From Azolla caroliniana (taxonomy: Eukaryota; Polypodiophyta), in assembly GCA_043228905.1 (NCBI GenBank), contig JBHGNT010000006.1, positions 18,848,001-18,912,000 on the forward strand: a DNA stretch of 64,000 bases, written 5' to 3'. A program made the position numbers and the translations under genes. Positions within the stretch are counted from its first letter, which is position 1. Every line of letters starts with the position of its first letter. The notes beneath the pieces were generated by a model, which was not told the origin of the DNA, made no database searches, and saw only the letters and a program-made list of their open reading frames with translations. Shown here one piece after another: positions 20,551 to 33,070 of the stretch.

Positions 20551-23530
20551 ACATTCTCAACTTGGATTATAGCCCAGCCACATTTACCACATTCTCGACC
20601 GGTTCCCAAGTACGCTCACTTGGACTATAGCCTAGCCAATCAACCAAATAGTAGAGCTTGTTGCGAACAATCTTGGAATCAAGGATGGCAACTACTTCGT
20701 ACTCCGGTCCTACTTCAAGCTCAATCGAGGGTGGAGGTGGTGAAATACGATTCGGAATAGTGTTGTCGTGATACGGTTTGAGAAGAGAACTATGAAAACT
20801 GGATGTATCCGTAGTTGCGAAGGTAGATCGAGACGAAAAGCGACATCATTAATTTTTCCGATAATACGGAAATGACCTAATCGCCGATAGTCTAGTTTAT
20901 CGCATGGTTGAGTAGTCTTGATGTGTCGTCGTAATAGCCATACCTAATCTCCAATGTTAAAACTGGATGGAAGCCGATGACGATCCGCATAATCCTTCTG
21001 TGTTTGTTGAGCTTGTTGTAAATGAATAGATAACTTTGCTTGTATCTTGCGTAGCCGCTCCAAACGATCCTTTGAAGAAGGATTTATGGGTAACTCTGGA
21101 GTTTCAAATACACACCACTGGGGATGATAGCCCATATAAGCATAAAATGATGTAACCCTAGTCGATGAGTGGACAAAGTTATTATACGCAAATTCTGTAA
21201 AGTGGAGAATATCCGCCTAGTCATTTTGTTGATAGCTTAGAAAACACCGAAGATACAGTTCCAATGTTTGATTCGTTCGTTCTTCTTGTCTGTCTGTTTT
21301 GCAAGTGATAGCCGGAGGAGAGATTACAAGTGACCTTGAGCATTTTGAAGAGATGCTTCTAGAATTTCGAGACGAATTGGGGTCCACGGTTATTGATGAT
21401 GCGATCGGGGAGGCCTTGATGCCGACATACCTCTCGCATGACAGCTTCGGCGGTTTCTTCACTAGTGATCTCCTTATCCTTAGTACAAGGTAGAAAATGT
21501 GCCATCTTTGTATATCGATCTACTACTGTTAAGATCACGTCGAATCCCTTTGAAACTGGAAGATCTGTAATGAAATCTAGAGAAATGGATAGCCACAGCT
21601 TACTTTGAATTGGTAATGGTTCCAATAAACCATATGGATGATGTCTTGGCATCTTTGCCCTACAACATGTATCACATGTCCGAACATAGTCTTCGACAAA
21701 TCGTCGCATATGAGGCCACCAGAATTATCGTTGTACTAAATTCAACATTTTAGTACTACTGAAATGCCCAGTTGTATATGTGTCATGACAGTTTTGGACT
21801 ACTCGAAGGCGACAAGAACCATTAGGAACATACAAGAGTTTCTTAAAGAATAGTAATCCATCATGACATTCAAATTGTCGATAGTCCGTACCTGGTTCTT
21901 GTGACTGTGAACAAGATGCCCGAGAGGGATCAATTTGTGCTAGAATGGCTTGAGCAAAAGCATCTGTCTTCAAGTCCTCACATGCGGTATCGATAATGTG
22001 GGAATCCAATGGCATATCGAAAACCCGTGTTGCTTGCAGTCGTGCCGGTCCCGGGATTACTTGCTTTTGGTTATCGAATGTTGTCTCACCAGGATGCGGT
22101 GCTAGATACGAGCTCCGCGATAACGCATCTACCTTCCCTTGCTGCTTCCCAGGATGATATGTAATTTTGAAGTCGAAATGAATGAGGAATTGGGCCCACT
22201 GAGCTTGACGTCGATTTAATACACGAGCATTCTGGAAGTAGGCAAGATTTTTGTGATCACTGAATACGGTGACTTGATGAGAAGATCCCTCTAGAAAATG
22301 CCTCCATTGCATAAAAGAGTCCACTATTGCTAATAGCTTCTTATCATGAATTTCATAGTTGATTTCAGTGGCATCAAACTTGCATGAGTGGAAAGCCACA
22401 TGATGTAGCTTTTCATCATCGCCTTGTTGTGACATAATGGTACCCAAGGCGAAATCTGACGCGTCTGCCTCAATGGTGAACGGTTTTTTCGGATCAACAT
22501 GGGTTAGCATAGGAATTGATGTAAATGCCTTCTTAAGACTCTCAAAATCCATGTCCGCTTCTTTAGTCCAAACAAACGATTGCCCCTTCTTGGTAAGCTA
22601 TGTGAGAGGCAGAATAAGTTTTGAGTAATCCTGTATAAACTTGTGGTAGAAATTGGCAAAGCCAAAAAAGCATTGCAAATCTTGCAACAAACTTGGAGTC
22701 TACCACAGTTTTGACCTTAGCTAGATCCATAGAGATGCCTTCTGAGGAGATGACATATCCAGTTGGTTGCACTCGAAACTACATTTTTCCAGTTTTGCAT
22801 AAAGACCATGTTCTCGAAGCCATTTTAGTACTAATAGTACATGAGAATCATGGTCTTCTTGGGTCTTCGAATAAACCAGTAGATCATCCAAATAGATGAT
22901 CAAACAAACATCCAAGAGATCTCGGAATATATCATTTGCCATGTGTTGGAAGACTGTTGGCGCATTAGTGAGATAGAATGACATGACCGTATACTCAAAG
23001 TGCCCATATCTGGTGCGAAACACGGTCTTCCATTCATCTCCTAGTTGGATCCGTACGAGGTTATATGCTCCTCGTAAGTCGATCTTTGTGAAGAACCTTG
23101 CACCATTGATCCGTTCTAAAAGACTTGAGATAAGGGGGAGTGCATACCTATTCCTGATGGTGACCTTATTCAAGCCACGATAATCTACGACGAGACGAAG
23201 TGATCCATCCTTTTTCTTTACAAAGAAAATGGGTGCGTCGACTGGAGATTTCGAATGTTGAATGAAACTGTTTCCTAGATTCTCCTCTATATAGGCTCAA
23301 AGGACTTCTAGCTCGGTTGGTGACAAGTTGTAGATCAGTCCCCATGGTGGGTCTTTTCCCGGTTGTAAATCAATGGGGCAACCATACGGTCGGTGGTGAG
23401 GAAGCATATTGGCTTGTACCTTATCGAACACATCGGCATAATGAAGATACTTCTTTGGGAAGTTGAACTGTGGATTCCTCTTTAGCAGTGTTGGAAGGTT
23501 TTACTGATACCGTTGTCGTGAAGGATTTGT
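20551..23530 (-). pseudogene. Gypsy-1 Pol: RT, RNase H, integrase, chromodomain, broken
   Basis: From high to low coordinates: a PHHRPYGCPIDLQPG lead-in, [21 protein letters not shown] with [19 protein letters not shown] and the palm [13 protein letters not shown] (about 22880), an RNase H with EADASDFALG (about 22470) and FSDHKNLAYF, an integrase zinc finger ending CDTCCRAK, a core with SLDFITDLPVSKGFDV (about 21570), and a C-terminal half with LRIHPVFHSSLL. It ends in a chromodomain, AILDSKIVRNKLYYLVDW then SERTWEPVENVVN (about 20720-20580). The chromodomain places it with the chromoviruses, which use it to guide integration. Multiple stops make it inactive. Confidence 0.85.
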
Positions 23531-24187
23531 TTCACGATATAAAAATAAACTTAAATATTGTATTAAGTAACATTTCAGAGACTTGAACCTGTAACCTCAC
23601 ACACCAAGGACGAAGTATATACCATTAGGATAAGTTATTTTCTATAGTTATGTTTTTATCACCATACTTATGACATGTGTATTTTCATACATTAGAGCTT
23701 AGATGAGCATGATGGCTATCATGCATCACATGCAAAGCATGTGCGCCAAATGGCGATCATGCATCACATGCATTACATGCATGCCATGCACCCCCATATA
23801 ATCATATGCATGAGAGAACCTATAAAGAGAGGCAAGGAATTAAGGGATGAATCAAGGGAAAACAAAGTAATCAATAAAAAAGAGAGAAAGTTAGAGAAAT
23901 AAGATAATCAAAGAAACAAACAAGTTAGCTTGTTGGTGAAGATGCTCGTGTTTCTAACTTGGAGTCAAGAGTTCGAATCAAGGGTCGGTAGAGAAAGGGT
24001 TCATCTTGCATTGTAAAGTTGGTAAAATCTTATATTCGTAATATACATCATGTTCATATCATATACTTTTTTGTCTTAAATCATACTTTGTCTCTATCTT
24101 GCTTCTTGAATCATACATTGTCTCTATCTTTTATCTATACTAGTCTCTCTCTCACACATATTACTTTAAATTCTTATTCTTCATATA
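23531..24187. other. Unassigned 660-bp block with tRNA-like boxes and CATGCA repeats
   Basis: Lies between Gypsy-1 RT and the first Copia-4 LTR and matches neither. The minus strand at about 23570-23650 and the plus strand at 23925-23985 both have tRNA-like box A/box B pairs (GGTTCAAGTC, GAGTTCGAATC). At 23705-23800 there is a dense run of CATGCA/ATGCAT words. A TATA-like tataaagagagg lies at about 23831. It could be a remnant LTR or SINEs. No ORF was recognised. Confidence 0.35.
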
Positions 24188-24595
24188 TGTTGAGAGTCAA
24201 GCTCAACTTGGTCTAGTGTGTGAACTCACCTTGAGAGTGAATAGACACTCCAACAATCAAGAGTGACCATTATGTCACCACTTTGTATTCTAGCATTTAG
24301 TATGAGTCATAGAATCATATTCTATGACACATAACATATGAGCTTTCACATTCCCCATGCTCCATGAGTCTTGTAGTTAATGAAGAGAGAGGGTAACTAT
24401 ATAAAGCACCCTCCTCCCACCTTGTATAACGTTGAGTCTTTCTACTTTGTTAATATACTTTACCTTGTGTATTCTCTGTGTCTTACTCCTTGTCTCTCTC
24501 TCTCTCTCACTCACACACACACACACACTCTCTCTCATACACACACACAACTCATATCTATTCTGCTACATAAGAATCATACCCTACTTTTTACA
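24188..24595 (+). repeat. Copia-4 LTR a
   Basis: 408 bp, TGTTGAGAGTCAAGCTCAAC to tttttaca. It contains CT/CA microsatellite DNA at 24495-24550 and a TATA-like actatataaag at about 24397. The start can fold as GTTGAG-(7 nt)-CTCAAC. Confidence 0.9.
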
Positions 24596-24607
24596 TGGTA
24601 TCAGAGC
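24596..24607 (+). promoter_or_regulatory. Copia-4a primer binding site
   Basis: TGGTATCAGAGC, complementary to the initiator-Met tRNA 3' end, directly after LTR a. Confidence 0.9.
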
Positions 24608-24736
24608 GGTTTGGTAGCTCCATCTAGCCCATCCACGTGTGTTGAGCTCTATGCCGACGTTCAAGAAGAACCGGCTCATCGCTATCATAGCTTCGCTACT
24701 TAGCTCGCATTCGATGAGAGAAGAAGAATCGACATA

Positions 24737-25823
24737 ATGAATACCCAAATGGGGAGCGCTCTCCCTACTGAGAAGTTGGATAGAAACAACTTCGCATCTT
24801 GGGAGTACATGATGCACCAATACCTCGTCGGACAAGGCTATTGGAGCTACATCAAAGGAGAGCACGAAGACCGACCCATCGAAGCAGCTCCCGGATATGC
24901 GACATGGGAGCAAGCCGCAAGCCGCAAGCCGCGTGATGTATTGCTTGGCGACATGTGTTCACGATCACATGCTCGACTACATTCGCGAAGCCAAGACGCC
25001 GAAGGAGGCATGGGAAAATCTACGAAAGATTTTCGCGGTGAACACAACCGCAAGAAGGCTTCAACTCCACCAAGAGTTGAACAACACTCAACAAAGGGAC
25101 ATGTCCATCACGACATACACCTCGAAGATCAAGGAGCTTTGTGATTCACTCGACTCGATAAGCGTAAATATCGATGATGATGAGATGGTGCAAATATGCC
25201 TCGGCGGTCTCGCACCACGGTTCGGTGCGATGCGAACCGCCGTTCTAGCATGGGAAAAATCTCCCTCCTTCGAGCTCCAATAAATGCTATTGGTCGAAGA
25301 AAACCACGTGCGTACAAGGAGCAATGAGTCGGAAGGCCACATGCTCTACACGCACTCGAACGGTGAAAGAGGATGCGGACGAGCGAGAGGACGATTCGGC
25401 CAAGGACAAGGCGGACGAGGTCCGACCTACGACAACAACTCCCAATTTCGGCCACAAAACGGAAGCCAACGAGGCACCTTCGCAAGAAGGGGGAGCTTCC
25501 ACTCCGGCCCGAGCCATCAAAATGCAACCGAATGCGGATATTGCGGAAAGCTCGGCCACCACGAAGAAGAGTGCCGAAAGAAGATGTGTGAATCGGCTTT
25601 CACAAGTCGACAACTCACGAATTACGCGCACAATTCCGACTACGAAGAGTATAGCGGAATGTATGGACACAACTCCGACTACGAAGATTGTGGCAGAATG
25701 TATGCACACAACTCCGACCGTGGCAGAATGTTCATGATGAAACATAAAGCAAACTCTATGTCGGCCTCTACCTCAACTAGTGCCCTCAATCCGGAGGACG
25801 TTGTCGTGAAGATCAATCACTAG
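24737..25823 (+). pseudogene. Copia-4a gag, frameshifted, no pol
   Basis: Gag starts at ATG 24737 (MNTQMGSALPTEKLDRNN, WSYIKGEHED). A heptamer run (caagccg three times, about 24911-24932) shifts the frame at the ASR-VMYCLAT junction. Gag then continues (VMYCLATCVHDHML, CLGGLAPRFG) to a TAA near 25281, and again to the zinc knuckle CGYCGKLGHHEEEC (about 25535) and a Tyr-rich HNSDYE repeat. It stops at 25823 where protease should begin. About 48 bp of unrelated tail leads to LTR b. It could supply at most a broken Gag. Confidence 0.82.
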
Positions 25824-25871
25824 GCGCGGATCGTGAGGCGGAACCGCCGGGGTTCTGGACCGGAAGGATTC

Positions 25872-26194
25872 TGTTGAGAATCAAGCTCAACTTGGTCTAG
25901 TGTGTGAACTCACCTTGAGAGTGAATAGACACTCCAACAGTCAAGAGTCACCATTAAGTCACCTCTTTGTATTCTAGCATTTAGTATGAGTCATAGAATC
26001 ATATTCTATGACACATAACTTATGAGCTTTCACATTCCCCATGCTCCATGAGCCTTGTAGTTAATGAAGAGAGAGGGTGACTACATAAAGCACCCTCCTC
26101 CCACCTTGTATAGGGTTGAGTCTTTCTCCTTTGTTAATATACTTTTAACCTTGCGTATACTCTGTCTCTCTCTGTCTCTCTGTCTCTCTCTCTG

Positions 26195-26244
<50 letters not shown>

Positions 26245-26289
26245 CACACCTATTCCGCTTCACAAGAATCCATCTCTTGATTCTTTACA
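25872..26289 (+). repeat. Copia-4 LTR b (shared middle LTR)
   Basis: 418 bp, TGTTGAGAATCAAGC to ttctttaca. A longer CT/CA tract (26160-26240) explains the size difference from LTR a. No polypurine tract precedes it, unlike LTR c. Confidence 0.9.
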
Positions 26290-26301
26290 TGGTATCAGAG
26301 A
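26290..26301 (+). promoter_or_regulatory. Copia-4b primer binding site
   Basis: tggtatcagaga, one base away from the standard initiator-Met primer site. Confidence 0.8.
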
Positions 26302-28493
26302 GATTTGGTAGCTCAATCTAGCCCATTCGCCTCATCGTGATCGTGTGTTGTGCTCCACGCCGACGACCAAGAACCGGCTAATCTCTATCGTAGCTTCGCT
26401 ACATAGCTCGCATTCGAAGAGAGAAGAAGAAGAAGAAGAATCAACATAATGAATACTCAAATGAGGAGCGCTCTCCCTACCGAGAAGTTGGATCGAAACA
26501 ACTTCGCATCTTGGGAGTACAAGATGCACCAATACCTTGTCGGACAAGGCTAATGGAGCTACATCAAAGGAGCACATGAAGACCGACCCGCCGAAGCGGC
26601 TCCCGGATACGCGACATGGGAGCAAGCCGCAAGCCGCAAGCCACGTGATGTATTGCTTGGCGACATGTGTTCATGACCACATGCTCGGTTACATTCGAGA
26701 AGCCAAGACGCCGAAGGAAGCGTGGGAAAATCTACGAAAGATTTTCGCCGCCAACACGACCGCGAGGAAGCTTCAACTCCGCCAAGAGTTGAACAACATT
26801 CAACAAAGGGACATATCCATCACGACATACACCTTGAAGATCAAGGAGCTTTGCGACTCGCTTGGCTCAATAAGCAAAAGTATAGATGATGATGAGATGG
26901 TGCAAATATGCCTCGGCGGTCTCGCACCACGGTTCGGAGAGATGCGAACCGCCGTTTTAGCACGGGAGAAATATCCCTCCTTCTTTGAGCTCCAATCAAT
27001 GCTATTGGTCGAAGAAAACCACGTGCGTACAAGGAGCAATGAGCCGGAAGGCCACATGCTCTACACGCACTCTAACGGAGGAAGAGGACGCGGACGAGCG
27101 AGAGGCCGATTCGGCCAAGGACAAGGCGGACGAGGTCCGACCTACGACAACAACTCCCAATTTCGGCCACAAAACGGAAGCCAACGAGGCACCTTCGCAA
27201 GAAGGGGGAGCTTCCACTCCAGCCCGAGCCATCAAAACGCAACCGAATGCGGATATTGCGGAAAGCTCGGCCACCACGAAGAAGAGTGCTGAAAGAAGAT
27301 GCGTGAATCGGCTTCCACAAGCCGACAACTCACGAATTACGCACACAATTTCGACTACGAAGTGTATAGCGAAATGTACGGGCACAACTCGGAGTACGAA
27401 GATTGTGGCGGAATGTATGCACACAACTCCGACCGTGGTGGAATGTTCATGATGAAACATAGAGAAAACTCTATGTCGGCCTCTACCTCAACTAGTTCCT
27501 TTGGTCTGGAAGACGTATGGTTCGTCGATTCCGGTGCCTCGAACCATATGACATCGCATCAAGAATGGTTCTGAGAACTTCGAGAGCTGGACCGACACGG
27601 CTATGTCGAAACTGGAGACGACACTACGCACCCGATTCGGCACATCGGCAATGTTCCATTGGGAAAAGAAGGTAAGAAAAATTACATTAAAAATATCTTG
27701 CATGTACCAACAATTACAAAGAATTTGGTCTCCGTCGGCCAAATTGTAGAGCAAGGGATGCAAGTTCGATTTAATTAAGGCGGTTGCTTCATTGAAAAAG
27801 AGGGCCGACTCATCGCACGCAGACGAAGAGAGGGCCGGATGTTCATTCTCGATTCACACGAGATGAAATCTGCCATGTTCGCGAAAGGCACGAAAGCCGA
27901 CTCCAACATAGAGGTATGGCACAAGCGAATCGGCCACATCAATCTCAACAAACTGAAAGCAATGAAATCGAAAGGAGTCGTCATTGAACTCCCGACATTC
28001 AAAGAAAAGGAGATTGAAGGTGTATGCGAAGCATGCCAATTCGGCAAGCAACACGGACACCCATTCCCGAAAGAGCGGAACGTGAGCAAAGGTCTACTCG
28101 ACGTAGTCCATTCCGACGTATGGGAACCGGCGCAAATGGCTACATTCGGCAGATGCCAATATTACGTGCTCTTCATCGACGACTTGTCTAGGCACACTTG
28201 GATCTACCCGATGCGGCAAAAGAGCGAAGTGTTCGGACACTTCCAAAAATTCAAGAATGAAGTTGAGAAATATGATGTATGATGCCTTCGATCGGATGGC
28301 GGCAAGGAGTACTTGTCCGACAATTTCACGGCGTATCTCCGAAAGGAAGGAATTCGGCGAGAATTCACGTGCCGACACACTCCGCAACAAAATGGAGTAG
28401 CCGAGCGCAAAAATTGGCACATCCTCGAAGTAGCGCGGGCCATGATGAACGAGAAGCATATGCCCAAGTCATATTGGGCCGAAGCTGCAAATA

Positions 28494-31400
28494 CGGCCGT
28501 CTACCTAATGAACCGATGCACAACATCCGGCGTGCATGAACTTACTCCGCACGAGAAGTTCTTCGGAAAGAAGCCGGACCTATCACATGTTCGGATATTC
28601 GGCTCCATTGCGTACGTGCACATCCCCGATAAGAAGCGTCAAAAGCTTGACCCGAAGTCGGAGAAATGTATCCTCGTAGGATACTCATTGGGGCAAAAGG
28701 GGTACAAGTGCTACAACCCCTCAACTCGAAAATCTCGAGTAAGTCGAGACGTCGTGTTTGATGAGTCCGCATCCTGGTACGCACCAGAGACAACTCCGAC
28801 TCCGACTCCGCTCGACCCGGAATCCGTCGAACCAGCGATAGAGGATGAAGATCGCCTTACGCGCATGTTCGAAGAAAGTCCGATCACGACTCGACTGAGC
28901 AGACCACAAGAGCCTTTGAGCGATCAAAGCACATCACGGCCTAGCCCGAAGATGGACAAAGGCAAGGCAAAAATGGTGGAATACGAAGACGATCGCTTCG
29001 ATGACAATGAGTCGACTCACTCACTGGACAGTGAGTTCGGCGGCTTCGATGTTCCAATCGGAGCTAAGAAAACCCTCATCTCTGCAAATGAAAAGCTCCG
29101 TCGCTCCACCCGTGAAAAGAATCCGGTCAGCCGATTCGGCTACAACGACTACATGGCATATCATTATGCCTTTATGATGAAGGTGGCGACAGTACGCGAG
29201 CCAGAAACATTCTCCGAAGCAGCCAAGGACCCGCGATGGATCGAAGCAATGAATGAGGAGATGCAGGCACTACGGAAGAACGAGACGTGGGATCTCATTT
29301 CCACCTCACCACACAAAAAGGCGACCGGATGCAGATGGATCTAGAAGGTGAAGTATAATGCCGATGCTCCGTAAACCACTACAAAGCTCGACTCGTAGCG
29401 AAAGGATACACTCAGACGCATGGTGTCGACTACGAAGAGAACTTTGCCCCGGTGGCAAAGATGACGATGGTGCAGACCGTAATTGCGCTTGCCGCGGGGA
29501 AAGGGTGGCACCTCCATCAAATGGACGTCAAGAACGCCTTTCTACAAGCAGAATTAGAAGAGGAGGTGTACATGATACAACCACCCTTCTTCAACTCAAG
29601 CACCCATCCAAAAGTTGTATACCGACTCAAGAAGCCACTCTACGGCCTCAAGCAAGCACCGCATGCTTGGCATTCGAAGATAACGCAATATCTTCATCAA
29701 ATCAGATTCTGTATATCAAAATCAAACAACTCCCTCTACATACGAAGCGATTCCGCAAGTCCGATCGTCATCATCTTATATGTGGATGACCTAGTCATTG
29801 GAGGTGAGCATCTCGTTGAAATCAATAAGGTCAAATCTCTCCTTTCCGACAAGTTCGAGATAATGGACATGAAGAAACTCCACTACTTCCTTGGCATCGA
29901 GGTAATTCGAACTCCGGCCGGTATCATGATCTCTCAACGGCACTACATCCTCAACTTGTTATACAAGTTCGGAATGGTTGAGTGCAAATCTGTGGCAACT
30001 CCGCTCGATCGCATTCTCAAACTCGATGCGAACTCTAGCACCAAATACGGCCGTCTACCTAATGAACCGGTGCACAACATCCGGCATGCACGAGGTCACT
30101 CCGCATGAGAAATACTTCAGAAAGACGTTGGACTTATCGCACACCCAGATATTCGGCGTGATAGCGTACGTGCACATCCCCGACGAGAAGCGTCAAAAGC
30201 TTGACCCGAAGTCGGAGAAATGTATCCTCGTAGGATACTCACTGGAGCAAAAGGGGTACAAGTGCTCAAACCCCGCAACTTGAAAATCTCGAGTAAGTTG
30301 AGACGTCGTGTTTGACGAGTCCGCATCCTGGTACGCACCAGAGACAACTTCGACTCCGACTCCGCTCGACCCGGAAGCCGCCGAACAAGAGATAGAGGAT
30401 GAAGATTGCTTTACACACATGTTCGAAGAAAGTCCGATCACGACTCGACTGAGCAGACCACAAGAGCCTTTGAGCAATCAAAGCACATCACGGCCTAGCC
30501 TAAAGATGGACAAAGGGAAGGCGAAAATGTCGGAATATGAAGACGATCGCTTCGACGACGATGAGTCGACTCACTCACTAGACAGTGAGTTCGGCGGCTT
30601 CTAAGTACCAATCAGAGCTAAGAAAGCCCTCATCTCTGCAAATGAAAAGCTCCATCGCTCCACCCGTGAAAAGAATCTGGTCAGCTGATTCGGTTACAAC
30701 GACTACATGGCATATCACTATGCCTTTATGATGAAGGTGGCGACAGTACGCGAGCCGGAAAGATTTTCCGAAGCAGCCAAGGATCCGTGATGGATCGAAT
30801 CCATGAACGAGGAGATGCAAGCACTATGCAAGAACGAGACATGGGATCTCGTTCCCATCTCACCACACAAAAAGGCGATCGGATGCAGATGGATTTACAA
30901 AGTGAAGTACAACGTCGATGGTTCCGTCAACCGCTACAAAGCGCGACTTGGAGCGAAAGGCTATGCACAAACGCACAACGTTGACTACGAAGAGACCTTT
31001 GCCCCGGTGGCAAAGATGACGATGGTACGGACCGTAATTGTGCTCGCCGCGGTGAAAGGGTGGCACCTCCATCAAATGGACGTCAAGAATTCCTTTCTAC
31101 AAGGAGAATTAGAAGAGGAGGTGTACATGATACAACCACCCGGCTTCAACTTGAGCACCCATCCGAAAGCTATATGCCAACTCAAGAAGCCACTGTACAG
31201 CCTCAAGTAAGCACCGCATGCTTGGCATTCGAAGATAACGCAATATCTTCATCAAATCAGCTTTCGTATGTCAAAATCAGACAACTCCCTCTACATACGA
31301 AGCGATTCCGCAAGTCCGATCGTCATCATCTTATATGTGGATGACCTAGTCATTGGAGGTGAGCATCTCGTCGAAATCAATAAAGTCAAATCCCTCCTTT

Positions 31401-31597
31401 CTGACAAGTTCGAGATGATGGACATGAAGCAGCTCCACTACTTCCTCGGCATCGAGGTAATTCGGACTCCGGCCGGAATCATGATCTCTCAACGGCACTA
31501 CATCCTCAATTTGTTATAAAAGTTCGGCATGGCTGAGTGCCAATCCGCGGCAACCTCGCTCAATCGCAATCTCAAACTAGATGCGAACTCTGGCACC
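28494..31597 (+). repeat. Tandem duplication of ~1.55 kb inside Copia-4b (end of integrase to RT)
   Basis: Unit 1 is 28494-30045 and unit 2 is 30046-31597. Each starts aatacggccgtctacctaatg and each contains the linker and the RT palm. The units differ at many scattered sites, so they are not a fresh copy of one another. Confidence 0.9.
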
Positions 31598-31950
31598 AAA
31601 GCGTGTGAGCCGACTCAGTATCGGCAACTCATTGGGAGTCTCATCTACCTCACGATCACACGACCCGATCTCAATTATCCGGTCGGTCTCCTTAGCCAAT
31701 TCATGTAGACACCGCGTGATACTCACTTGGATTGCGCTAAGCGAGTTCTATGATATGTGAGCGGCACAATGGATTGCGCATCCTCTACAAGACGGTGATG
31801 CCAATACAACTTGAGGGGTACACAAACGCCGATTGGGCCGCTACAAAGCCGATAGAAGATCAACCTCCGGATTTGTTTTTTCCCTCGGCAACGGAGCAAT
31901 ATCCTGGAGCAGCAAAAAGCAACCAACCGTCGCTCTTTTGAGCACAGAGG

Positions 31951-32230
31951 CAGAATACAGGGGCGTGACAATGGCCGCATGTGAGGCCGTATGGCTCAAA
32001 AGGATAGTCAAGGATCCAACTTCCCTTTACTCAGACAACGTGAGCAGTATCTATCTGGCTCGGAACCCGGTGTTCCATGCGCAGAATACAGGGGCGTGAC
32101 AATGGCCGCATGTGAGGCCGTATGGCTCAAAAGGATAGTCAAGGATCTGGGCGTACCCATCAAGGATCCAACTTCCCTTTACTCAGACAACATGAGCAGT
32201 ATCTATCTAGCTCGGAACCCGGTGTTCCAT
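31951..32230 (+). repeat. 131-bp tandem duplication in Copia-4b RNase H
   Basis: cagaatacaggggcgtgaca recurs at 31951 and 32082. The first unit lacks 21 bp (ctgggcgtacccatcaaggat) that the second retains, a loss between two aaggat repeats. Confidence 0.88.
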
Positions 32231-32660
32231 GCGCGGACAAAGCACATCAAAGTGCACTATCACTTCATCCGAGAGCGCGTTCTAGCTGGCGATGTCGACC
32301 TACAACACATTAGCACAAATCTTCAAATGGCCGACATCTTCACTAAAGCCCTAGGAGCTGACAAGCTATGGCAACTCATGACCGATCTCGGATTGATGAT
32401 CCCTGACCTGCCAAGCTTGAGGGGGAGTATTGAAGACACTACAAAATAACGTGTGGATTTCGCAACTGCGCAATGAAGCCGCGAAGATCTGATCTACCGC
32501 GCAAAGCCGTGAAGAAAGACGCAAGCCGAAGCACAGACTTCGCAACTACGCACAACGCAAGCTGGAGCACGGATTCCGCAACTCCGCATAAATGCGAGTC
32601 GACGCGGACTCCGGAATGCCAGTCGAAGCGGATTTCGGATATCGTATGAAACCGACCCGA

Positions 32661-32678
32661 CTTGAGCTTGAGGGGGCG
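32661..32678 (+). promoter_or_regulatory. Copia-4b polypurine tract
   Basis: cttgagcttgagggggcg before LTR c, identical to the Copia-1 tract. Confidence 0.8.
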
Positions 32679-32981
32679 TGTTGAGAATCAAGCTCAACTT
32701 GTTCTAGTGTGTGAACTCACCTTGAGAGTGAATAGACACTCCAACAGTCAAGAGTCACCATTATGTCACCACTTTGTATTCTAGCATTTAGTATGAGTCA
32801 TAGAATCATATTCTATGACACATAACTTATGAGCTTTCACATTCCCCATGCTCCATGAGTCTTGTAGTTAATGAAGAGAGAGGGTGACTATATAAAGCAC
32901 CCTCCTCCCACCTTGTATAACGTTGAGTCTTTCTACTTTGTTAATATACTTTACCTTGCGTATTCTCTGTGTCTTACTCCT

Positions 32982-33016
<35 letters not shown>

Positions 33017-33070
33017 CACACATAGCTCATATCTATTCCGCTACACAAGAATCATACCCGATTCTTTACA
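32679..33070 (+). repeat. Copia-4 LTR c
   Basis: 392 bp, TGTTGAGAATCAAGC to ttctttaca. It is followed by atatccttaatc, which is Gypsy-1 sequence. Confidence 0.9.

Larger units (their letters stand above)
26449..32449 (+). pseudogene. Copia-4b gag-pol polyprotein with internal duplications, broken
   Basis: Carries all copia domains. Gag has the same caagccg frameshift as 4a and the knuckle CGYCGKLGHHEEEC (about 27247). The protease has VDSGASNHMTS (about 27523). The integrase has CEACQFGKQH, FIDDLSRHTW, RSDGGKEYLS and HTPQQNGVAERKN. RT has FLQAELEEEVYMIQPP, KKPLYGLKQAPHAWH and the palm YVDDLVIGG, present twice (about 29780 and 31340). RNase H has NADWAA-like and WSSKKQPTVALLSTEAEY stretches and ends with ADIFTKALGADKLW. 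About 1.55 kb is tandemly duplicated (28494-30045 and 30046-31597). Stops occur near 26552, 27290, 27573, 28280, 29341, 30602 and 31207, among others. It is inactive. Confidence 0.88.
24188..33070 (+). mobile_element. Copia-4 complex: LTR-gag-LTR-gag-pol-LTR
   Basis: Three LTRs of one family (24188-24595, 25872-26289, 32679-33070) frame a gag-only unit (4a) and a gag-pol unit (4b) that share the middle LTR. Outer flanks are atata and atatc, a possible imperfect TSD. Such tandem LTR arrays usually arise by recombination between sister elements or by integration into an LTR. Both gag copies share the same frameshift, so they descend from one defective parent. The complex interrupts Gypsy-1 between protease and RT. 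Confidence 0.85.
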
